A stretch of DNA of 32,287 nucleotides from positions 1-32,287 of the forward strand of contig JAFAJV010000024.1 in assembly GCA_019235995.1 (NCBI GenBank), written 5' to 3'. Each line of letters starts with the position of its first letter. The first letter of the stretch is position 1. Of this stretch, positions 23,559 through 32,243 are shown piece by piece. The notes under the pieces are model-generated. The model ran no database searches. It was not told the origin of the DNA and was given only the letters and a program-made list of their open reading frames with translations. This DNA is from Vulcanimicrobiota bacterium. Its GTDB lineage: Bacteria > Vulcanimicrobiota > Vulcanimicrobiia > Vulcanimicrobiales > Vulcanimicrobiaceae. The position numbers and the translations under genes were made by a program.

Positions 23559-25685
23559 GTGAAAAAGCCCCTGATCATCGTGGAGTCGCCCACGAAGGCG
23601 CGGACGATCAAGAAGTTCTTGCCCGCGCGCTATGCCGTGAAGGCATCGGTAGGGCACGTGCGCGACCTTCCGAAGAGCACGCTGGGCGTCGATGTCGAGC
23701 ACGATTTCACGCCGAAATACCTGACGATCAAGGGCAAGGGCGAGCTCATCAAGGAGCTGCGCGGCGCCGTGAAAAGCGCGACCGACGTGTACCTCGCGAC
23801 GGATCCCGATCGCGAAGGCGAGGCAATCGCCTGGCACCTCAGCGAGCTCTTGAAACTCTCCGATCCAAAGCGCATCGAGCTCCACGAGATCACCAAAGAC
23901 GCCGCCCTGGCGGCGCTCAAGCACCCGCATCACATCGACATGGACCGCGTCAATGCCCAGCAGGCGCGGCGAATCTTGGATCGTCTCGTGGGCTACAAGA
24001 TATCGCCGCTGCTCTGGGCGAAGGTGCGCGGGGGTCTGTCGGCCGGCCGGGTGCAGTCCGTCGCCGTCAAGCTCATCGTCGATCGAGAGCGCGAGATCGA
24101 AGCCTTCGTTCCGCGCGAGTACTGGACGGTCGCGGCGCTCCTGGCGTCCAAGGACGCGGCCGCCGACGCGGCTTTCTCCGCTGATCTGGTCTCGTATCGC
24201 GGCGAGAAACTGGAGATTCCCACGCAGGCCGCCGTGGACGCCATCCTGCTCGCGCTCGAGGGCGCACGCTATCGCGTTTCTTCGATCAAGAAGCGCGAGC
24301 TGCGACGGCACGCGCCCGCGCCGTTTACGACGTCGACCCTGCAGCAAGAGGCGTCGCGCAAGCTCAAGATGCGCGTGCGTCGGGCCATGCAGATCGCGCA
24401 GACGCTCTACGAGGGCGTCGATCTCGGTGGCAGCCAGGGGACCGAAGGTCTCATAACCTACATGCGCACCGACTCGACGCGAATCAGCGATGCGGCGCGT
24501 GCGGCGGCCGAGCAGTTCATCGTGGACACGTACGGCAAGGAGTTCCACGGCGGGACGCGCCACCGCGTGCGCGAGGGCGCGCAGGACGCTCACGAAGCCA
24601 TCCGGCCGACCTCGGTCCACCACACGCCGGAGAGCCTCGCCGGCGTTCTCAAACGCGACGAGCTGCGGCTCTATACCATGGTCTGGGAGCGCTTCGTGGC
24701 ATCTCAGATGGCTCCGGCGCTGCTCGATCAGACGGTCATCGACGTGGCGGCCAACGATTACGGCTTCCGGGCGACCGGCACGGTCATGCGTTTCCCCGGC
24801 TTCACACGCGTCTACGAAGAAGGGCGCGAGGAGGAGTCCGCCGGCAAGGGCCGCGTTCGGCTCCCTCAATTAGAGGAAAACGCGGAGCTGGACTGCCGCA
24901 AGCTCGAGCCCAAGCAGCATTTCACCGAGCCGCCGCCACGCTACACGGAGGCCGCCCTCGTGAAGGCGTTGGAGGACAACGGCATCGGCCGGCCGTCGAC
25001 CTACTCCGCGATCGTGGAGACAATCCAGGCACGCGGCTACGTCACGCAGCAGGATCGGCGCTTCGTCCCGACCGAGATCGGGGCCGCCGTCAACGACCTG
25101 CTGGTCGAGCATTTCCCCAACATCGTCAGCCTGGACTTCACCGCCCAGATGGAAGGCGACCTCGATAAGGTCGCGGAGGGCCACGAGGATTGGATCGTCC
25201 TCTTGCAGCGATTCTACGGGCCCTTCGAGAGCGACCTCGACACGGCCGAGAAGAAGCTTCCGCGGCTCGAGCTGCGCGACGAGCCGACCGATGAGATCTG
25301 CCCCAACTGCGGCCGGCCCATGGTCATAAAGACGGGGCGCTTCGGGAGGTTCATCTCGTGCACCGGCTATCCCGAATGTAAGACCACGAAGCCGATCGTC
25401 AAAGAGACCGGCGCCGACTGTCCCAAATGCGGAGGCGCGGTCGTCGAACGGCGCTCGAAAAAGGGCCGGGTGTTTTACGGCTGCGCGAACTATCCGAACT
25501 GCGACTTCATCTCGTGGGACGCCGTGGCTCGAGAGCGGTGCCCGGTATGCGGATCCCACGTCGTCGCCAAGACGCGCCGCGGCGGCACCGTCCAACTGCA
25601 GTGCGCGGCCGATCGCAGCCACGACGTCAGCACGCTCGCGACGAGCGAGGCCGCCGCTTCGGAGCGCGAACCCCTCGAGGCGTAA
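23559..25685 (+). CDS. topA: DNA topoisomerase I
   Basis: This 708-residue type IA enzyme relaxes negative supercoils. From GTG 23559 it begins with the Toprim domain (IIVESPTKARTIKKFLP, DPDREGEAIAWHL). The active-site Tyr is residue 301 in LITYMRTDSTRIS. C-terminal zinc ribbons occupy about 581-690: CPNCGRP...CTGYPEC, CPKCGGA...CANYPNC and a third degenerate CPVCGSH...C. A longer frame from 23523 is rejected because it precedes IIVESPTK with residues that overlap the promoter. trmFO starts 1 base after the stop. Confidence 0.96.
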   Translation: MKKPLIIVESPTKARTIKKFLPARYAVKASVGHVRDLPKSTLGVDVEHDFTPKYLTIKGKGELIKELRGAVKSATDVYLATDPDREGEAIAWHLSELLKLSDPKRIELHEITKDAALAALKHPHHIDMDRVNAQQARRILDRLVGYKISPLLWAKVRGGLSAGRVQSVAVKLIVDREREIEAFVPREYWTVAALLASKDAAADAAFSADLVSYRGEKLEIPTQAAVDAILLALEGARYRVSSIKKRELRRHAPAPFTTSTLQQEASRKLKMRVRRAMQIAQTLYEGVDLGGSQGTEGLITYMRTDSTRISDAARAAAEQFIVDTYGKEFHGGTRHRVREGAQDAHEAIRPTSVHHTPESLAGVLKRDELRLYTMVWERFVASQMAPALLDQTVIDVAANDYGFRATGTVMRFPGFTRVYEEGREEESAGKGRVRLPQLEENAELDCRKLEPKQHFTEPPPRYTEAALVKALEDNGIGRPSTYSAIVETIQARGYVTQQDRRFVPTEIGAAVNDLLVEHFPNIVSLDFTAQMEGDLDKVAEGHEDWIVLLQRFYGPFESDLDTAEKKLPRLELRDEPTDEICPNCGRPMVIKTGRFGRFISCTGYPECKTTKPIVKETGADCPKCGGAVVERRSKKGRVFYGCANYPNCDFISWDAVARERCPVCGSHVVAKTRRGGTVQLQCAADRSHDVSTLATSEAAASEREPLEA

Positions 25686-25686
25686 C

Positions 25687-27051
25687 GTGCGCACAAGTTC
25701 CGTCGAGGCCCTCACCGTGATCGGCGGCGGGCTCGCCGGGTGTGAGGCCGCGTGGCAGGCGGCCCGCTGCGGCGTCGACGTCGAGCTCTATGAGATGCGT
25801 CCGCATCGCAGCGGACCCGCACACCACACCGCAACGCTGGCGGAGCTGGTCTGCAGCAATTCGCTGCGGGGCACGGCGCTCGAAAACGCGGTGGGACTGC
25901 TCAAGGAAGAACTGGCGCGCTTGGGCTCGCTGATCGTGGCGTGCGCCCGCGACACCGCGGTTCCGGCGGGCGGGGCGCTCGCCGTGGACCGCGATCGCTT
26001 CTCCGCACTGGTCGAATCGCGGATCTCGGCCGAGCCCCGGATACGCCTGCATCGCGAAGAGATCCGCGAAATCCCGATGGACGCACCGGCGATCGTTGCA
26101 TGCGGTCCTCTGCCCAGCGACGAGTTCCTGGCGCAGCTCGATGCGGTGCTCGCTCGAACCGGCGTAGCGGTCGCGGGCCGGCTGCACTACTACGACGCAG
26201 CGTCGCCGATCGTCGCGGCCGACTCGATCGACGAGTCCTGCATGTACCGGAAATCACGCTACGACAAAGGCGATGGAGATGATTACCTCAACATCCCGCT
26301 GGATCGGGATGGGTATCTCCAGCTCGTGGCGGACCTGCGAATGCTCGACCGCCATCCCGCAAAGGCGTTCGAATCCACGCGCTATTTCGAAGGCTGCTTA
26401 CCGATCGAGGAGATGGCGGACCGCGGCGACGACGTGCTTCGTTTTGGGCCGCTCAAGCCGGTGGGACTGCGCAACCCGAGCACCGGCCGCGCGCCCTATG
26501 CCGTCGTGCAGCTGCGTAAGGAGAACGCCGTTGGATCGGCCTATAATCTCGTAGGGTTCCAGACCCGCCTCTCGTGGCCCGCGCAGCGCGAGGCGTTCGG
26601 AAAGTTGCCCGGCCTGCAGCACGCGGAGTGGCTCCGCCTCGGCGTCATGCACCGCAACACGTTCATCGACTCGCCGCGACTGCTCGACGCGCAATTGAGG
26701 CTGCGCACCAGCGCGGCGCTCTATTTTGCGGGACAGATCACCGGAGCCGAAGGCTACGTGGAGGCGGCGGCGTGCGGCGCGATGACGGGAATCCACGCGG
26801 CTCGCGCGATGCGCGGCCTCGATCCGATCGTCTTTCCACGCGAAACCGCGCTCGGCGCCGTCGTCGCGCATTTGCAGAACAGCCACACGCCCGATTTCCA
26901 GCCGGCGAACGTGACCTGGGGCGCGTTCCCGCCGCCGCTCGCCGGCGAGGACGTTCGAGAGAAGAGGGAGCGTCGCAGGAAGATGGCCGAGCGCGCCCTG
27001 GCTGCGATCGAAGCCCTGCTCGCTGAAACCCTCGTTGCGCCTGCGGGGTAG
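25687..27051 (+). CDS. trmFO: TrmFO, folate/FAD-dependent tRNA m5U54 methyltransferase
   Basis: This 454-residue flavoenzyme makes 5-methyluridine at tRNA position 54 with methylene-tetrahydrofolate. The FAD motif is [24 protein letters not shown] carries Cys56, the counterpart of a catalytic Cys. The C-terminal motif [23 protein letters not shown] is typical. The second usual Cys, in Y-L-N-C-P, is Ile203 here (DYLNIPLD), while an extra Cys185 occurs in DESCMY. The GTG start is 1 base after the topA stop, as in the topA-trmFO pair of Firmicutes. Identity is certain; catalytic detail may differ. Confidence 0.93.
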   Translation: MRTSSVEALTVIGGGLAGCEAAWQAARCGVDVELYEMRPHRSGPAHHTATLAELVCSNSLRGTALENAVGLLKEELARLGSLIVACARDTAVPAGGALAVDRDRFSALVESRISAEPRIRLHREEIREIPMDAPAIVACGPLPSDEFLAQLDAVLARTGVAVAGRLHYYDAASPIVAADSIDESCMYRKSRYDKGDGDDYLNIPLDRDGYLQLVADLRMLDRHPAKAFESTRYFEGCLPIEEMADRGDDVLRFGPLKPVGLRNPSTGRAPYAVVQLRKENAVGSAYNLVGFQTRLSWPAQREAFGKLPGLQHAEWLRLGVMHRNTFIDSPRLLDAQLRLRTSAALYFAGQITGAEGYVEAAACGAMTGIHAARAMRGLDPIVFPRETALGAVVAHLQNSHTPDFQPANVTWGAFPPPLAGEDVREKRERRRKMAERALAAIEALLAETLVAPAG

Positions 27052-27061
27052 TGACGCTAGC

Positions 27062-27592
27062 ATGAAAGTTCGGTCGACGACCATCCTCGCGGTGCGGCGC
27101 GACGGCGCGCTCGCGATCGCCGGCGACGGTCAGGTGACGCTCGACAAGACCATCGTCAAACACGGCGCGCGTAAGGTGCGTAAGACGAGCGGCGGCAAGG
27201 TGCTGGCAGGCTTCGCCGGCTCCGCCGCGGACGGCATCACGCTGCTCGAAAAGTTCGAAGGCAAGTTCGCGGAGTTCAAGGATCTCACGCGCGCGGCGGT
27301 CGAGCTGGCCAAGGACTGGCGGCAGGACCGCGCGTTGCGACGCCTTGAGGCGCTGATGATCGTAGGCAACACGGAGCATCTGTTCGTGCTCTCCGGAACG
27401 GGAGACGTGATCGAGCCCGACGAGGGCATCGCAGCGATCGGCAGCGGCGGCGCCTACGCGCAGGCCGCAGCCGCGGCGCTGCTGCGCAACACGCAGCTCG
27501 GCGCCGCAGAGATCGCGCGCAAGGCGCTGGAGATCGCCGCCGAGATCTGCATCTACACCAACGACGACATTATCGTGGAGACGCTGTTCTGA
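27062..27592 (+). CDS. hslV: ATP-dependent protease subunit HslV (ClpQ)
   Basis: This 176-residue proteasome-like peptidase starts [15 protein letters not shown]. Family rules place the catalytic Thr at residue 6, after a five-residue propeptide. [28 protein letters not shown] and [14 protein letters not shown] are conserved. Twelve HslV subunits form the core opened by HslU. ATG 27062 lies 10 bases after the trmFO stop. The stop TGA overlaps the CTG that appears to start hslU. Confidence 0.95.
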   Translation: MKVRSTTILAVRRDGALAIAGDGQVTLDKTIVKHGARKVRKTSGGKVLAGFAGSAADGITLLEKFEGKFAEFKDLTRAAVELAKDWRQDRALRRLEALMIVGNTEHLFVLSGTGDVIEPDEGIAAIGSGGAYAQAAAAALLRNTQLGAAEIARKALEIAAEICIYTNDDIIVETLF

Positions 27593-29007
27593 GCGCACCG
27601 ACTGCGCTGACGCCCAGACAGGTCGTCGCCGAACTCGATAAATACATCGTCGGACAGGCGAAGGCGAAGCGCGCCGTCGCCATAGCCCTGCGCAACCGGT
27701 ACCGCCGGGCGCGCGCCCGCGAGGACCTGCGCGAAGAGATCACGCCGAAGAACATCCTGATGATCGGCCCGACGGGAGTCGGTAAGACCGAGATCGCCCG
27801 CCGCCTGGCGGCGCTCGTCGGGGCGCCCTTCGTGAAGGTGGAAGCCACGAAGTATACCGAGGTCGGTTACGTTGGGCGCGACGTCGAGTCGATGGTGCGC
27901 GACCTCGTCGAGGCGTCGATTCGTACGGTGACCGAGGAGCGCCGCGCGGAGGTGCTCGAGCCGGCGAAACGCCATGCCGTGGAGCGCGTCATCGACGCGC
28001 TCCATCCGGAAACGCGCCCGCCGGGCCAGACTCAGAGCAACCCGTTCGGGGCGGCGCTGGGATCGATCTTCGGCAGCGGAGTCTCCGCGCAACAATCCCA
28101 GCCCGGGCCGTCCGTCTCCGTATCGCCGGACGCTGCGCGCGTCCGGGATCAGACCCGGGCCGAGATCGAACGCGGCTTCTACGACGTCCGGTTAATCGAG
28201 ATCGAGGTCGAAGAGACGCCGAGCCTGCCGATCGGCGTGATCGGCGGCAGCATGGATCAGACCGGTGACATCGGCGAGATGCTCGGCGGAATTCTTCCGA
28301 AACGCCGAACGAAAAAGCGCGTCACCGTCGCCGACGCGTTGAAGATCTTCGAGCAGGAGGAGGCCTCTAAGCTGATCGACGGTGACGCCGTCAAGCGAGA
28401 GGCGCTGCGCCGCGCGGGCGAAGACGGCATCATCTTCATCGACGAGATCGATAAGGTCGCGGGATCGCAGCAGCAGCGCGGCGGTCCGGACGTCTCGCGC
28501 GAAGGCGTCCAGCGCGACATCCTGCCCATCGTCGAAGGGTCGACGGTGAACACCAAACACGGTCCGATCAAGACCGATCACATTCTCTTTATTGCCGCCG
28601 GCGCGTTTCACATCAGCAAACCTTCCGATCTGATACCGGAGCTTCAGGGACGCCTTCCTATCCGGGTCGAGCTCGACTCGCTAACGGCGGAAGACTTCAA
28701 GACTATCTTGACGCAGCCCAAAAACGCCTTGGTCGAACAATACAAGGCGTTGCTTGCTACGGACAACGTCACGTTGGAATTCCGCGACGACGCGATCGAG
28801 CAGCTCGCGACTTTCGCGATGCGCGTCAACGAGCAAACCGAGAACATCGGTGCGCGGCGCCTGCACACGGTGCTCGAACGGGTCTTGGAGGAGGTCAGTT
28901 TCGTAGCTCCGGAAACGACCGGCACCGTCGTCATCGACGGTGCGTACGTGCGCGGGCGGCTCGCCGACGTCGTGGAGAACGCCGACCTTTCCGGGTATAT
29001 TCTCTAA
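27589..29007 (+). CDS. hslU: ATP-dependent protease ATPase subunit HslU (ClpY), CTG start
   Basis: This 472-residue AAA+ unfoldase begins with the family N-terminus [17 protein letters not shown]. Walker A GPTGVGKT is at about 61-68, the pore loop GYVGRD follows, then the I-domain, Walker [12 protein letters not shown], and the C-terminal DLSGYIL that docks into HslV. The first ATG (27760) lies inside Walker A and would delete essential sequence. The only suitable codon is CTG 27589, forming CTGA with the hslV stop. GGAG lies 8 bases before it (27577-27580). Translational coupling with hslV is likely. Confidence 0.93.
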   Translation: MSAPTALTPRQVVAELDKYIVGQAKAKRAVAIALRNRYRRARAREDLREEITPKNILMIGPTGVGKTEIARRLAALVGAPFVKVEATKYTEVGYVGRDVESMVRDLVEASIRTVTEERRAEVLEPAKRHAVERVIDALHPETRPPGQTQSNPFGAALGSIFGSGVSAQQSQPGPSVSVSPDAARVRDQTRAEIERGFYDVRLIEIEVEETPSLPIGVIGGSMDQTGDIGEMLGGILPKRRTKKRVTVADALKIFEQEEASKLIDGDAVKREALRRAGEDGIIFIDEIDKVAGSQQQRGGPDVSREGVQRDILPIVEGSTVNTKHGPIKTDHILFIAAGAFHISKPSDLIPELQGRLPIRVELDSLTAEDFKTILTQPKNALVEQYKALLATDNVTLEFRDDAIEQLATFAMRVNEQTENIGARRLHTVLERVLEEVSFVAPETTGTVVIDGAYVRGRLADVVENADLSGYIL

Positions 29008-29064
29008 GCATATTCACATTACGCCTTGCAGGCCGCAAAGGCCGGCATAGAGGATGGTTCTCCC

Positions 29065-29535
29065 ATGAACAAGTCGATTGGCGCGCTCTTGGCGATCCTT
29101 ACCGCAGCGCCGCTATTATCCGCTTGCAACGGCGGTAATAATCCCGGTCCCGCTCCGGCGCCGAGCGGCAACTGCGGCGGTCCTCCGAACCAGCTCGAGG
29201 TGCTCTATCCGATTCCCAACAGGAAAAGTGCCCCGCCGGCCTTGGGCAACGTCTACGTCTCGACCAAGGGGGCGTTGCCGACAAGCAACAGCTTCAACTT
29301 CTTCCTCGTCCAGTCGAACGGCGGTTCGACGTTCACCGGCAACTTCGGGCAGATCAGCGAATCGCAGATCCCCAATCCGCACGCGAAGCCGACGTACTCG
29401 GGCGCGGTGTTTTACGCGACGCCGCTTCCGCCCAGCTACATCATCGGGCCGAATCAGGCGGTGAGCCTGTTTTGGAACGACGGCGGCACGAACTGCTCGC
29501 CGCACTTCCTCGTGGCCTCGTTCAGAACGAAGTAG
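29065..29535 (+). CDS. Putative lipoprotein of unknown function
   Basis: The 156-residue precursor has a type II signal peptide with lipobox LLSAC (Cys21). A Gly/Asn/Pro spacer follows, then a small beta-rich domain (LEVLYPIPN, LGNVYVSTKGALP, FNFFLVQSN, VSLFWNDGG, HFLVASFRTK). GAGGATGG lies about 7 bases before ATG 29065. No named family is recognised. It sits between hslU and def and may have its own transcript. Its stop codon lies in a 12-base tandem duplication. Confidence 0.78.
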   Translation: MNKSIGALLAILTAAPLLSACNGGNNPGPAPAPSGNCGGPPNQLEVLYPIPNRKSAPPALGNVYVSTKGALPTSNSFNFFLVQSNGGSTFTGNFGQISESQIPNPHAKPTYSGAVFYATPLPPSYIIGPNQAVSLFWNDGGTNCSPHFLVASFRTK

Positions 29536-29548
29536 GGTACGAAGTAGG
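29527..29548. repeat. Tandem 12-base duplication spanning the lipoprotein stop codon
   Basis: ACGAAGTAGG occurs at 29527-29536 and again at 29539-29548. The 12-base period keeps frame, so the end reads TK-stop-GTK-stop, giving a second in-frame stop behind the first. Confidence 0.7.
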
Positions 29549-29555
29549 TACACAG

Positions 29556-29591
29556 TAGCGGGCGGCGACTACGAAGAATAGCCGCCCGCTA
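29556..29591 (+). promoter_or_regulatory. 11-bp hairpin reaching the def start codon
   Basis: TAGCGGGCGGC (29556-29566) pairs perfectly with GCCGCCCGCTA (29581-29591) around a 14-base loop. The last paired base is the A of the def ATG, and the only purine-rich, ribosome-site-like bases (CGAAGAAT) lie in the loop. It could limit def translation or mark the 3' end of the lipoprotein transcript; there is no T-run for intrinsic termination. Confidence 0.5.
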
Positions 29592-30097
29592 TGCCTTACA
29601 TCCGCGAGATCCTTACCGAAGGCCACCCGACGCTGCGCAAGGTGGCAAAGAAGGTCGATCCGCGCGAGATCGATGATCCGCTCTTTCAGCAGCTGATCGA
29701 CGACATGTTTGAGACGATGTACGCGGCGCCCGGCGTCGGGCTCGCGGCGCCGCAGGTCAACGTTCCGAAGCGCCTGTTCGTGATGGACGTCAACGACGAC
29801 GAGCATCCCCCGGCCGTCGTGATCAATCCCAAGCTCGAGGGTCTCTCTGAAGAAGTCGAGTTGCGGGAAGGCTGTCTTTCGGTGCCCGGGATGATCGGCG
29901 ACATCGTGCGCTTCAAGCAGGCGGCCGTTACCGGGCTCGACCGCGAAGGACGCAAGCTTCGCATCGAAGGCGTGGGGCTGCTGGCGCAGTGTCTACAACA
30001 CGAGGTCGATCACTTAAACGGCGTGCTTTACGTCGAGCGAGCGAAGAACGTGCGTCCCGCCGTCTCCGAAGAGGACAAGGAAACGGCCGAGGCGTGA
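29591..30097 (+). CDS. def: Peptide deformylase
   Basis: This 168-residue metalloenzyme removes the formyl group from new proteins. All three motifs are present: GVGLAAPQ (about 50-57), EGCLSVP with the metal-binding Cys, and QHEVDHLNG with the HExxH metal ligands and catalytic Glu. No ordinary Shine-Dalgarno sequence precedes the ATG, which sits at the foot of a hairpin. The stop overlaps the fmt start as GTGA. Confidence 0.95.
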   Translation: MPYIREILTEGHPTLRKVAKKVDPREIDDPLFQQLIDDMFETMYAAPGVGLAAPQVNVPKRLFVMDVNDDEHPPAVVINPKLEGLSEEVELREGCLSVPGMIGDIVRFKQAAVTGLDREGRKLRIEGVGLLAQCLQHEVDHLNGVLYVERAKNVRPAVSEEDKETAEA

Positions 30098-30924
30098 GGT
30101 CGGTCTTTCTCGGCACCGCCGCGTTTGCGGTGCCGAGCCTGCGGGTGGCCGCGGCCCGAACGCAGCTCCTGCGCGTCGTGACGCGCCCCGACCGCCCGGC
30201 CGGACGCGGGCAGCGCCTTACGCCGAGCCCCGTCAAGCGTGTCGCCGTCGAGCTCGGCTTCCGCGTCGACGAGCCGTCCGCTCTGCGCGCCTATGCCGCA
30301 GAACTGCGCAGCGAGTCTGTCGATCTCATCTTGCTGGCCGCGTACGGACGCATCTTGCCGCGGGAGCTGCTCGCGCTCCCGCGCCTCGGCGCCCTGAACG
30401 TTCACCCCTCGTTGCTTCCCAAGTACCGCGGAGCGACGCCCATTCAGAGCGCGCTCGCAAACGGCGAGCGCGAGACGGGCGTCAGCATCATGCTGATGGA
30501 TACCGGGCTCGACACGGGCGACGTCGTCCTCCAGGATCGCGTTGCGATCGAGCCGGAGGAGAACTACGGCGAGCTTCACGATCGGCTCGCGTCGCTCGGC
30601 GCGGAGCTGCTCGCCGAAGCGATCGACCTTGCAGATCGCGGCGAGCTGCGGGCGACGCCGCAATCGGGCGAGCCAAGCCTGACGCGGCCGATCGCCAAGA
30701 GCGACCTCGCCGTTGACTTGAACTGGCCCCCGCGACGCATCGTCGACCACGTGCGAGCCTACGCGCCGCGTCCCGCCGCTCGCGCGAGCATCGACGGAGA
30801 GAGCGTGAAGATCTTGCGGGCGCATGTGTCGCCGAACGGCGAGCTCGTCATCGACGAGCTCATCGCGCCGAACCGCGGAAAGATGAGCGGCGAAAGCTAC
30901 CTCCGCAGCCGCCGCTTGCGATGA
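30094..30924 (+). CDS. fmt: Methionyl-tRNA formyltransferase
   Basis: The 276-residue product starts at GTG 30094, coupled to def. VFLGTAAFAVPSL and VTRPDRPAGRGQRLTPSPVK form the N-terminal fold. LNVHPSLLPKYRGATPIQ and DTGLDTGD carry the formyl-folate site (Asn, His, Asp). The C-terminal tRNA-binding domain is short, about 75 rather than 100 residues, but keeps the terminal KMSGESYLRSRRL motif, so the gene looks compact rather than truncated. It formylates initiator tRNA, the partner step to deformylase. rsmB follows with an ATGA overlap. Confidence 0.93.
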   Translation: MRSVFLGTAAFAVPSLRVAAARTQLLRVVTRPDRPAGRGQRLTPSPVKRVAVELGFRVDEPSALRAYAAELRSESVDLILLAAYGRILPRELLALPRLGALNVHPSLLPKYRGATPIQSALANGERETGVSIMLMDTGLDTGDVVLQDRVAIEPEENYGELHDRLASLGAELLAEAIDLADRGELRATPQSGEPSLTRPIAKSDLAVDLNWPPRRIVDHVRAYAPRPAARASIDGESVKILRAHVSPNGELVIDELIAPNRGKMSGESYLRSRRLR

Positions 30925-32243
30925 ACGCGCGCGAGCTGGCGCTCAACGTGGTGCGCGACGTCTTCCCGCCGCCGGGACAACGCGCGGTGGAGCGGGGAGC
31001 CCAGGCGTCGTTCGACTACCGCGCCCGCCGAGCTGCGCAGAGCGATCGCGATCGCGCGTTCGCCGCCGAGCTGGCATACGGCGCGATCAAGATGCGCCGC
31101 ACGCTCGACTGGTACCTCGAACCGTTCCTCGTCTCGCAGCGAAACATTCCGGCCGTGGTTCGCGAGGTACTGCGCCTCGCAATTTACGAGCTGCGCTATA
31201 CACGCGCGGACGAGCACGCGACCGTCTTCGAGTTCGTCAACCTCGCCAAGCGGCACGCGCATCGCGGCCTGGCCAATCTCGTGAACGCCGTGCTTCGCAG
31301 CTTTCTTCGGCAGAATCCGCCCGAGCCGCGACGCGACCGCTTCGCCGATGACGAAGAATATCTCGCCACGCGCTACTCGCTGCCCACTTGGATCGTGCGC
31401 CAGTGGGGCGCGCTGTTCGGTCCAAATACAGAGAGGATTTGCGCGGCGGTCGACGATCCGCCGGCGGTCGCCTTGCTGATCAACGCGCTCAAGGCGACGC
31501 CGCACGAAGCGGCTCGGCGGCTCGCCGATCTGGGAGTGGAGACCCGCCCCTCGGCTTTCGTGGGGGAGACGCTGCTGCTGAAACGCGGAGGACTGCCGCC
31601 GGACGGCGACGGGGCATGGTGGCCGCAGTCCGAAAGCTCGGCGATGGCGGTGGACGTGCTGGGGCCCCAACCGGGAGAGAGGATCCTAGACGTCTGCAGC
31701 GGGCGCGGGAACAAGGCGCTACAAATCGGCGCGCGGCTCGCGGCTGAGGGGACCTTGCTCTGCGTGGAGCGCGACGAGCGCAAGGTCTCGACGCTGCGCC
31801 GGCGGATGGAGGAAGCCGGAATCGTCGGGGGCGTCGTGACTGGCGACGCGACGGCCGAAGCGCTGCTGGGCGACGCGCGCTTCGATCGAATCCTCATCGA
31901 CGCGCCGTGCTCGGGAATCGGGCTGCTTGGGCGTCACCCGGAGGCGCGCTGGAAGAAGGCCGGGTCCGACGGCGAACGCCTGTCGCTGACGCAGCGAGCC
32001 TTGCTCGAGCGGATGGCCGGTCACGTTTACCCGGGGGGCGCGCTGGTCTATGCGGTGTGTTCGACGGATCCACGCGAAACGACGGAAGTGATCGAAGACT
32101 TTTTAGCGCGAGATAACTTCGAGCGCGGCTTGATACCCGCCGCGTACGAGCGGCTGTTGACGGCCGAGGGTGACGTGCTCGTGCCACCCGGCATCGAAGG
32201 ACTCGACGGGTTTTTCATCGCGCGTCTCGAGCGCCGACCGTGA
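30921..32243 (+). CDS. rsmB: 16S rRNA m5C967 methyltransferase RsmB (Sun/Fmu)
   Basis: The protein has 440 residues. The first 150 form a NusB-like RNA-binding domain (ARELALNVVRDVF, AELAYGAIKMRRTLDWYL, NLVNAVLRSFLR). The rest is the SAM methyltransferase: motif I ILDVCSGRGNKALQIG, motif IV IDAPCSGIGLLGRHPEARW with Cys330, and motif VI YAVCSTDPRETTEVI with catalytic Cys380. It methylates C967 of 16S rRNA. The 4-base overlaps with fmt and with the next gene show a tightly packed operon. Confidence 0.94.
   Translation: MNARELALNVVRDVFPPPGQRAVERGAQASFDYRARRAAQSDRDRAFAAELAYGAIKMRRTLDWYLEPFLVSQRNIPAVVREVLRLAIYELRYTRADEHATVFEFVNLAKRHAHRGLANLVNAVLRSFLRQNPPEPRRDRFADDEEYLATRYSLPTWIVRQWGALFGPNTERICAAVDDPPAVALLINALKATPHEAARRLADLGVETRPSAFVGETLLLKRGGLPPDGDGAWWPQSESSAMAVDVLGPQPGERILDVCSGRGNKALQIGARLAAEGTLLCVERDERKVSTLRRRMEEAGIVGGVVTGDATAEALLGDARFDRILIDAPCSGIGLLGRHPEARWKKAGSDGERLSLTQRALLERMAGHVYPGGALVYAVCSTDPRETTEVIEDFLARDNFERGLIPAAYERLLTAEGDVLVPPGIEGLDGFFIARLERRP

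Noticed and set aside
23550-24869. Minus-strand ORF of 439 codons opposite topA
   Set aside because: It is a shadow of topA, with no motif or ribosome site.
27760-29007. hslU taken from the first ATG
   Set aside because: This would remove the conserved N-terminus and break Walker A. The frame is open and conserved back to 27589.
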